Source: CAJWBT01 sp964401855 (GTDB lineage Bacteria; Chloroflexota; Dehalococcoidia; Lucifugimonadales; UBA3495). From it: a stretch of DNA of 11,284 bases. The DNA is taken from NCBI GenBank assembly GCA_964401855.1, contig CAYOAF010000090.1:1-11284 (forward strand). Direction: 5' to 3'. The position numbers and the translations under genes are program-made. The notes under the pieces are model-generated. The model was not told where the DNA came from. It made no database searches and saw only the letters and a list, made by a program, of their open reading frames with translations. Shown here piece by piece: positions 5,988-11,284 of the stretch (the first letter of the stretch is position 1; each line of letters opens with the position of its first letter).

Positions 5988-8507
5988 TCAACTTTCGGCC
6001 GGGTCGGCACCGTTCGAATGATGCCCATTGTCCGGGTCACTGGCCTTCAAACGCTCGGACTCCTGGAAGGCGGTGATCGACGCCACGTAGTCATTGGGCT
6101 CGCGGTCGCGCCAGATGATGACTCCCTGAGTGTCGCGGCCGACGACCCGGAAATCTTCCAACGTTACCCGGATGACCTGGGCCTTGGCGGAGATCACGAA
6201 AATCTCCTGCCCGGCGGCGTCGGTAACCACCCTTGCCGCTGCCACGGGTCCCGATTTTTCGGTCACCCTGAAACTGCGGACGCCCTGGCCGCCCCGGGAG
6301 TGTCGCGGGTATCTGCTTACCGGAGTGGACTTGCCGTACCCGCGCTGGCTCACGATCAGCAGGTGGCTGCCCGGGGGTGCTGCGGCCATGTATATCAATT
6401 GGTCGCCGCCCAGCAATCGCATGCCGCGAACGCCGCCCGCGGTGCGGGAGCGGGGGGTTAGGTTGGTTACGGCGAACCGGATGGCTTGACCCTTTTCCGA
6501 GACCATGATGACGTCCTTGGCCTCGCCCACCTCGCTAACGCTGACCAGCTCGTCGCCGGTCTCCAAGTCCATGACGATCAACCCGCCGGGTCGAATGTGA
6601 GACAGCTCTCCAGTCTTCAAGGCTTTGACCTCGCCAAGCCTGGTGGCCAGGATCAAGGGATAGTCTTCCCTGGGGTTTTGGACCGACAGCATCGCCTGGA
6701 CCTGCTCCCCCCGGCTCAGGGGAAGTAGGCTGACCAAGGGTGTCCCCCTGGTGACCCTGCTGCTGTCACCGGCGATCTGGAACGCCCGCAGAGGGTATAC
6801 TCGCCCCCGGTTGGTGAAAAAGAAGAGGGTGTCGTGGGTATCCACGACGACGACCGTCATCAGGGTGTCATCTTCCCTGGTGGCCATCCCCCGTACCCCT
6901 TTGCCACCCCGGTGTTGAGTCCGGTAGGTCTTGACGGGCATCCGCTTGATGTAGCCCCGCTGGCTCATGGTAACGACAACGTCCTCGTTGGGAATCAACG
7001 ACTCTATTGTCTGGTCCCCTATCTCCTCTTCATAAATCACGGTGCGGCGTTCGTCGCCGAAGGTCCTCTTCAGCTTCCGGGTCTCGGACTTGACCTCCGC
7101 CAACACCTTGGCCGGGTCGGCCAGAAGCGCTTCCAGGCCAGCTATGGTCTGCAGAAGGTCCCGGTGCTCCTCCTCCAGCTTCTCTCGCTCTAGGGCGGCC
7201 AAGCGCCGTAGCTGCATGTCCAGAATTGCTTGTGCCTGGATCTGGCTGAGGTCCAACCGTTCCATCAGGTTGGTGCGGGCGGTTTCCACGTCCTGAGACG
7301 CTCGGATTATGGCGATCACCTCATCCAGGCGGTTTAGCGCCAGCAGCAGGCCCCGCACCACGTGGTCGCGGTCCTGGGCCCGCTTCAACAGATGCTCCGA
7401 CCGGCGCCGGATCACCACCTGCCGGTGCTGGATGAACAGCGCTAGGGCCCGCCTCAGCGACATCACCTGGGGCTGGCCGTCCACTAATGCCAGCATGATG
7501 GTGTTGAACGAGGTGCGCAGCGCCGTGTGGCGGAAAAGGTTGTTCAGCACCACGTTTGCTTGAGCGTCCCGGCGCAGCTCGATCACGACCCGCATTCCAT
7601 GGCGGTCCGACTCATCCCTGATGTCGGAAATCCCTTCCACCTTCTTAGTCCTTACCAGGTGGGCGATCTTTTCAACCAGGTTGGCCTTGTTCACCTGATA
7701 GGGCAACTCGCTGATGATGATCTGCTCCCGGTCACCCCGGAGTTCCTGAATCTCGGTGGTGGCCTCCATCACGATGCGCCCCCGGCCGGTGGTGTAGCTG
7801 TCGATGATGCCGGCCCGGCCCCGGATTATGGCGCCGGTGGGGAAATCAGGGCCCTTCACAAACCTGAGGAGCTTCTCGGCCTCGCAGTCGGGATGGTCGA
7901 TCATGTAGCAGAGGGCGTCGCAGATCTCGCCAAGGTTGTGGGGGGGTATGTTGGTGGCCATGCCCACGGCGATGCCCGATGCCCCGTTGACCAGCATGTT
8001 GGGCAGGCGGGCCGGCAAGACAGTCGGCTCTTCCAGGGAATCGTCGAAATTGGCCGTGAAATCTACGGTGTTGAGGTCGATGTCCGCCAGCAATTCCTCG
8101 GCGATGAGGGTCAACCGGGCCTCGGTGTACCGCATGGCCGCGGGCGGGTCGCCGTCCACGCTCCCGAAGTTTCCCTGTCCGTTGACCAAGGGGTAGCGCA
8201 GCGAAAACGGCTGGGCCATTCGGACCAGGGCGTCGTAGACCGAGCTGTCGCCGTGGGGATGATATTTCCCCAGCACTTCGCCCACGATACGGGCCGCTTT
8301 CTTGTAGGAGGTATTCGACCGCAGGCCCATGTCCCGCATGGCATAGAGGATGCGCCGCTGCACCGGCTTCAAGCCGTCTCGCACGTCCGGGAGGGCGCGG
8401 GACACGATTACGCTCATGGCGTAACTCAGGTACGACGTGCGCATCTCCTCTTCGATGCGGACATTTGGGTTTTGCTCGAAGGGCGGTGTAGGCGTAATGG
8501 TTACCAT
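5988..8507 (-). CDS. gyrA: DNA gyrase subunit A
   Basis: This is the breakage-reunion subunit of the A2B2 gyrase that introduces negative supercoils, and is complete at 839 residues. The N-terminal part holds the winged-helix region with catalytic Tyr127 in AAMRYTE (E. coli Tyr122). The quinolone-determining region KYHPHGDSSVYDALV carries Ser88 and Asp92, matching sensitive-type Ser83 and Asp87. A coiled-coil segment spans about 395-500. The C-terminal beta-pinwheel opens with QHRGGKG at 531-537, the GyrA box that marks gyrase rather than topoisomerase IV, though the second residue is His instead of the usual Arg; a degenerate box-like HSRGGQG recurs in the pinwheel. The ATG has AAGGAG 9 nt upstream. 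gyrB is not in the window. The preceding amidotransferase-like gene ends 96 bp upstream on the same strand and may be co-transcribed. Confidence 0.98.
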   Translation of the reverse strand: MVTITPTPPFEQNPNVRIEEEMRTSYLSYAMSVIVSRALPDVRDGLKPVQRRILYAMRDMGLRSNTSYKKAARIVGEVLGKYHPHGDSSVYDALVRMAQPFSLRYPLVNGQGNFGSVDGDPPAAMRYTEARLTLIAEELLADIDLNTVDFTANFDDSLEEPTVLPARLPNMLVNGASGIAVGMATNIPPHNLGEICDALCYMIDHPDCEAEKLLRFVKGPDFPTGAIIRGRAGIIDSYTTGRGRIVMEATTEIQELRGDREQIIISELPYQVNKANLVEKIAHLVRTKKVEGISDIRDESDRHGMRVVIELRRDAQANVVLNNLFRHTALRTSFNTIMLALVDGQPQVMSLRRALALFIQHRQVVIRRRSEHLLKRAQDRDHVVRGLLLALNRLDEVIAIIRASQDVETARTNLMERLDLSQIQAQAILDMQLRRLAALEREKLEEEHRDLLQTIAGLEALLADPAKVLAEVKSETRKLKRTFGDERRTVIYEEEIGDQTIESLIPNEDVVVTMSQRGYIKRMPVKTYRTQHRGGKGVRGMATREDDTLMTVVVVDTHDTLFFFTNRGRVYPLRAFQIAGDSSRVTRGTPLVSLLPLSRGEQVQAMLSVQNPREDYPLILATRLGEVKALKTGELSHIRPGGLIVMDLETGDELVSVSEVGEAKDVIMVSEKGQAIRFAVTNLTPRSRTAGGVRGMRLLGGDQLIYMAAAPPGSHLLIVSQRGYGKSTPVSRYPRHSRGGQGVRSFRVTEKSGPVAAARVVTDAAGQEIFVISAKAQVIRVTLEDFRVVGRDTQGVIIWRDREPNDYVASITAFQESERLKASDPDNGHHSNGADPAES

Positions 8508-8603
8508 CGATTATTGCTCCTTACAGTGATGGTTCGCGACCGTAGCCCGACGCTTATCCGCGGCCGCTCAAAGGCCCCGATGAAGGGCGCCTGCCGGCCC
8601 GGA

Positions 8604-9314
8604 TCAAGCGTCTTGGGACGCCGCATGAGCCTCAGCCCGCTCGCCGAAGGCCGCGAACAGGTTGGCGAAAAGGCGCGGGACCTCATCCTGCCGCTCGGGA
8701 TGGCACTGGAGCCCGATGACCCAGCTATGCTCCGGGCTTTCCAACCCCTCGACCAGCCCGTTCTTCACATCGTAGGCCGTGGCCATCAGCCGGGGAGACC
8801 GTTGGGCCTCGCGCAACCCCTGGTGATGGAGGCTGTTGACCTGAAAAAAACCGGCAGTTCCGATGACGGCCGCCGCCTTGGCGCCCGGAGACAGGAAAAT
8901 CTGGTGCCGCTGGGGGACCCACCGCCTGCCCCGCTGTTCCATACGATGGCCCGGCAGGTCCTGGATCAGCCGGCCGCCGAAGGCTACGTTGAGCACCTGC
9001 ATTCCCCGGCAGATGGCCAGCACCGGCATGTCCCGTTCCAAGGCGTAACCGAGCAGCCGCAAGTCCAAATCGTCCAGGGGACGGCAAATCTCCAGGCCGG
9101 CCCCGGGGTCTGGAGATGAGCCGTACAGGAGTGGGTCCACATCCGGGCCGCCGGGCAGCAGCAACCCGCCAACACCCTCCATCAGCACCTCGGTAGGCTT
9201 CGACCCTGCGTCCTTGGGGAGCAACAGGCGCATCTCCACTCCCAGGGCTTCCATCACTTGTATGTATCGGCGAGCGTTGCGAGGGTCAGTGGAAGTCAGG
9301 AGTACGGTCACCAT
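8604..9314 (-). CDS. Gamma-glutamyl-hydrolase-like protein (peptidase C26, class I glutamine amidotransferase fold)
   Basis: This is a 236-residue stand-alone glutamine-amidotransferase-fold hydrolase resembling PuuD-type gamma-glutamyl-GABA hydrolases. The triad is complete: Cys102 in AICRGMQVLN, His205 and Glu207 in LQCHPE. The family's GGPDVDPLLYG loop (55-65) and NSLHHQGL segment (160-167), which line the pocket, are also present. Such enzymes split gamma-glutamyl amides such as gamma-glutamyl-GABA or gamma-glutamylated amines; no other polyamine-pathway genes are in view, so the substrate is open. The C-terminal tail after about 222 is short and polar. The ATG at 9312-9314 has no ribosome site within 15 nt, whereas TATTAT and TACAAT hexamers lie directly upstream, which suggests a leaderless message. 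The gene is divergent from the XdhC gene and ends 96 bp before gyrA. Confidence 0.88.
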   Translation of the reverse strand: MVTVLLTSTDPRNARRYIQVMEALGVEMRLLLPKDAGSKPTEVLMEGVGGLLLPGGPDVDPLLYGSSPDPGAGLEICRPLDDLDLRLLGYALERDMPVLAICRGMQVLNVAFGGRLIQDLPGHRMEQRGRRWVPQRHQIFLSPGAKAAAVIGTAGFFQVNSLHHQGLREAQRSPRLMATAYDVKNGLVEGLESPEHSWVIGLQCHPERQDEVPRLFANLFAAFGERAEAHAASQDA

Positions 9315-9345
9315 ACGACATAATATTGTACTCCATTCAATCTCG
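9315..9345 (-). promoter_or_regulatory. AT-rich promoter region immediately upstream of the C26 hydrolase start
   Basis: On the minus strand TACAAT (9325-9330) and the overlapping TATTAT (9320-9325) end 5-10 nt before the ATG at 9314. Either as a -10 box would start transcription at or within a few bases of the start codon. No clear -35 hexamer is visible 16-18 nt further upstream. The wider strip 9315-9385 is distinctly AT-rich for this window. Confidence 0.4.
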
Positions 9346-9406
9346 GATTCATAGAATAATTGGATACAAGATATCGGGTTATACGCTGGCTACCGCCACC
9401 GCCCGT

Positions 9407-9434
9407 TTGCGTGCCAGGGGCGTTCTTTGATAAT
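9407..9434 (+). promoter_or_regulatory. Possible promoter of the xdhC-mocA-like pair
   Basis: TTGCGT (9407-9412), a 16-nt spacer and GATAAT (9429-9434, 5 of 6). It would start transcription near 9441, about 85 nt before the XdhC ATG. The -35 match is weak, so this is tentative. Confidence 0.35.
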
Positions 9435-9525
9435 CTGGAGTGAGCAGGGCTCGCGTGATTACAGGCGCAACGGGGTGATGATTGCGGGCCGAGCTTTGAT
9501 TCAGTCCTCCCGGCGGGTTGGAACG

Positions 9526-10653
9526 ATGAAAGAGGTCATACAGGGAGCAGTCGGTCTCCTGAAGCAGGGACAGCCCTGCGTTCTGGCCACCGTAGTCCGG
9601 ACCAAGGGCTCGACCCCGCAAAAGCCTGGCGCCATGTTGCTGGTGCGGCAGGACGGGACCGGCGAGGGGACCCTGGGCGGGGGTTGTGTGGAGGGAGACA
9701 TCTGGTTCGCCGCCAAAGAGATTTTGCGGATGGGTGGCAGGCCGGAGTTCAAGGACTATTTCTTGAACGAAGATGTCGCGGCCCGTGACGGACTGGTCTG
9801 TGGCGGTACCATGTATTTCTACCTGGAGCCCCTGTGGGAGCCGTCAGCATTCCTGTCGATTGGCTCGGAAATCTTGGAAGCGTACGCCGGCGAAAATCCG
9901 GTGGGCCTGGCCACCGTGGTCAACTCCCCTTCGGGAGCGGCCAAGTTGGGGGCCAAGTTGCTGGTCCGCATCGACGGCTCGACTGCGGGCTCCCTGGGCA
10001 GCTCCGAGCTGGACTCCCGGATTGGGGAAATCGCCCGGCGTTTGGCCGACCTGGGCAGCGTTGAGTCGGTGACCGACGACGCCGGCACCGAGGTGTTCGT
10101 CGAGGGTTTTACCACGCCGCCCACCCTGGTGATGGTGGGCGGCGGCCACGTGGGGAAGGCCACCGCCGACCTGGCCCACACGCTGGGTTATCGGGTGTTC
10201 ATCGTCGATGACCGCCCCGAGTTCGCCAGCCCCGAGCGATTCCCCTACGCTGAGCAGGTTATCGTCGTCCCCTACGACCAGATGCCCGGCCACCTTTCCA
10301 TCAACGTCAACAGCTTCGTGGTGGTGGCGACCCGAGGGCATCGGTTCGACGACATGGCCCTGGAGGCTGCCCTGGCTACCCGGGCCCGCTACATCGGTTT
10401 GCTGGGCAGCCGGCGCAAGACGCTGATGATCTACCAGCGGCTGGTGCGGCAGGGTGCGCCCGTGGAGCGGATAAAAGAGGTCTACTCTCCCATAGGTCTG
10501 AACATAGGCGCCCTGACGCCCGAGGAAATAGCGGTCAGCATCATGTCGGAGATCATCATGGTCCGGCGAGGCGGGAAGGGCGGCCCGATGAGGATGGACG
10601 ATTGGTACACCGACCGGGCGGCCGCCATAGCTCACCGGGCGATGGAAGCTTAG
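9526..10653 (+). CDS. XdhC/CoxI-family molybdenum-hydroxylase maturation factor
   Basis: This is a 375-residue XdhC/CoxI protein, which in characterised systems binds molybdenum cofactor and promotes its sulfuration and insertion into xanthine dehydrogenase or CO-dehydrogenase-type enzymes. The N-terminal domain has LATVVRTKGSTPQKPG (20-35), GGGCVEGD with Cys54, and VCGGT with Cys92. A second, degenerate copy of the first half occurs at about 125-165 (LATVVNSPSG, LLVRIDG, then GSSE where the Cys would be). The C-terminal Rossmann domain starts with VMVGGGHVGKAT (GGGHVG at 205-210) and continues with VDDRPEFA. I placed the start at ATG 9526 because family proteins begin at this point; the open frame extends upstream to 9427 but the extension is unlike the family. 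The ribosome site is weak (GGTTGGA). The nucleotidyltransferase gene follows after 15 bp, so the two form an operon. Confidence 0.9.
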   Translation: MKEVIQGAVGLLKQGQPCVLATVVRTKGSTPQKPGAMLLVRQDGTGEGTLGGGCVEGDIWFAAKEILRMGGRPEFKDYFLNEDVAARDGLVCGGTMYFYLEPLWEPSAFLSIGSEILEAYAGENPVGLATVVNSPSGAAKLGAKLLVRIDGSTAGSLGSSELDSRIGEIARRLADLGSVESVTDDAGTEVFVEGFTTPPTLVMVGGGHVGKATADLAHTLGYRVFIVDDRPEFASPERFPYAEQVIVVPYDQMPGHLSINVNSFVVVATRGHRFDDMALEAALATRARYIGLLGSRRKTLMIYQRLVRQGAPVERIKEVYSPIGLNIGALTPEEIAVSIMSEIIMVRRGGKGGPMRMDDWYTDRAAAIAHRAMEA

Positions 10654-10668
10654 GGGTCTCGCCCGCTA

Positions 10669-11283
10669 ATGGCTGACACCGCTGCGATACTCCTGGCGGC
10701 GGGAGAGTCCCGTCGCATGGGACGGTTGAAGGCCCTGCTTCCCTGGCGGGGTACCACCCTGTTGGCGCACCAGGTCTTGGCCCTGCTGGAGGCCAGGGCC
10801 GGCAGGGTCGTCGTGGTGCTGGGCCACCAGTTCGAACGGCTGGAGCCTTTAATAAAGGGCATTGCAGGGGCCACCTGGTCGGTCAACCCCGACTACGCTC
10901 AGGGGAAGACCACCTCCATCAAGGTGGGCCTGAACGCCCTTGGCCCGGAAGACCCCGCCGCGGTCATTATCCTCAACGTGGATCAACCGCGCAGCCCCGA
11001 GATGATAAGCGACCTGATTCGCCGGCATTACGCGGCAGGTAGGCTCATCACCATACCCACGTATCGCGGGAAGGGAGGTCATCCTATCGTGGTTGACTCG
11101 GCGCTGCTGCCCGAGTTGCGAGCGATTTGTGAAGAGGCCCAGGGGATCAAAGCCGTCGTGCGGGCTCATGAGGAGTCCACCCATCGGGTGGAGATGGATT
11201 CTCCAGAAGTGCTGTGGGACTTGAACACCCCCGGCGATTATCAGGAGGCCCTCACCGCCGGGGAGTCACCCGAGACAATCTAG
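10669..11283 (+). CDS. MocA/MobA-like molybdenum cofactor nucleotidyltransferase
   Basis: This is a 204-residue NTP transferase, complete at its TAG stop one base before the window ends. It shows the family's nucleotide-binding opening LLAAGESRRMGRLK (8-21), the NPDYAQGKTTSI segment (73-84, like the NPxWxxGMxxSL of MocA), metal-binding Asp105 in NVDQP, GGHP (136-139), and a C-terminal DLNTPGDY (184-191). MocA joins CTP to molybdopterin to give the cytosine dinucleotide cofactor used by xanthine-dehydrogenase-family hydroxylases; MobA makes the guanine form. The adjacent XdhC gene favours the MocA role, but the nucleotide cannot be read with certainty. The gene starts 15 bp after the XdhC stop with only a weak ribosome site (AGGGG, somewhat far), so translation may depend on the upstream gene. 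It is cytoplasmic. Confidence 0.87.
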   Translation: MADTAAILLAAGESRRMGRLKALLPWRGTTLLAHQVLALLEARAGRVVVVLGHQFERLEPLIKGIAGATWSVNPDYAQGKTTSIKVGLNALGPEDPAAVIILNVDQPRSPEMISDLIRRHYAAGRLITIPTYRGKGGHPIVVDSALLPELRAICEEAQGIKAVVRAHEESTHRVEMDSPEVLWDLNTPGDYQEALTAGESPETI

Positions 11284-11284
11284 T

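Noticed and set aside
7527..9119. Long plus-strand open frame of about 530 codons
   Set aside because: It runs antisense across the gyrA 5' part and the C26 hydrolase, both of which have full family motifs. Its translation shows no recognisable domain and is typical of GC-rich shadow frames.
9427..9525. 33-codon N-terminal extension of XdhC
   Set aside because: The region overlaps the possible promoter, is unlike XdhC proteins, and the family normally starts at the Met encoded at 9526.

Overview
The window is about 11.3 kb of GC-rich bacterial chromosome with ordinary housekeeping and catabolic genes, two tRNAs, no mobile elements and no CRISPR array. High GC, frequent GTG/TTG starts behind strong purine-rich ribosome sites, and the gene mix (oligopeptide ABC transporter, HpcH/HpaI aldolase, XdhC/CoxI with a MocA-like partner) would suit a member of the Chloroflexota, for example the SAR202/Dehalococcoidia side. 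That is an inference from general gene flavour; no rRNA or other decisive marker is present. gyrA is the best gene here for placing the organism.

Layout. 1-159 (minus): first 53 codons of an oligopeptide/dipeptide-type ABC ATPase that runs out of the window. 262-454 (minus): tRNA-Leu(UAG) and tRNA-Lys(CUU), in transcription order Lys then Leu, behind a good sigma-70 promoter. 519-875: gene-free. 876-1607 (minus): calcineurin-like metallophosphoesterase, divergent from 1724-2731 (plus), an L-asparaginase-fold enzyme with replaced substrate-binding residues. 2829-3587 (plus): HpcH/HpaI-family aldolase. 3604-4908 (minus): 12-helix MFS transporter, convergent with the aldolase. 5058-5747 (minus): small alpha/beta hydrolase with its own likely promoter. 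5988-8507 (minus): full-length DNA gyrase subunit A. 8604-9314 (minus): class-I glutamine-amidotransferase-like (peptidase C26) hydrolase, probably translated from a leaderless or nearly leaderless message. 9526-10653 and 10669-11283 (plus): XdhC/CoxI-family factor followed after 15 bp by a MocA/MobA-like nucleotidyltransferase.

How they work together. The clearest functional unit is the last pair. XdhC/CoxI proteins handle molybdenum cofactor for xanthine-dehydrogenase/CO-dehydrogenase-type hydroxylases, and MocA-like proteins make the cytosine dinucleotide form of that cofactor, so a molybdenum hydroxylase is expected nearby, probably to the right of the window. The asparaginase-like enzyme, the aldolase and the MFS carrier may form a loose small-acid/amide catabolic neighbourhood, but the aldolase has its own ribosome site 97 bp away and the MFS gene is on the other strand, so this is weak.

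I found no clear undescribed multi-gene system. The best leads are the asparaginase homologue lacking the residues that normally hold the amino-acid part of the substrate, an 18-bp perfect palindrome touching the metallophosphoesterase promoter, and an internally duplicated XdhC protein whose second copy has lost its conserved cysteine.
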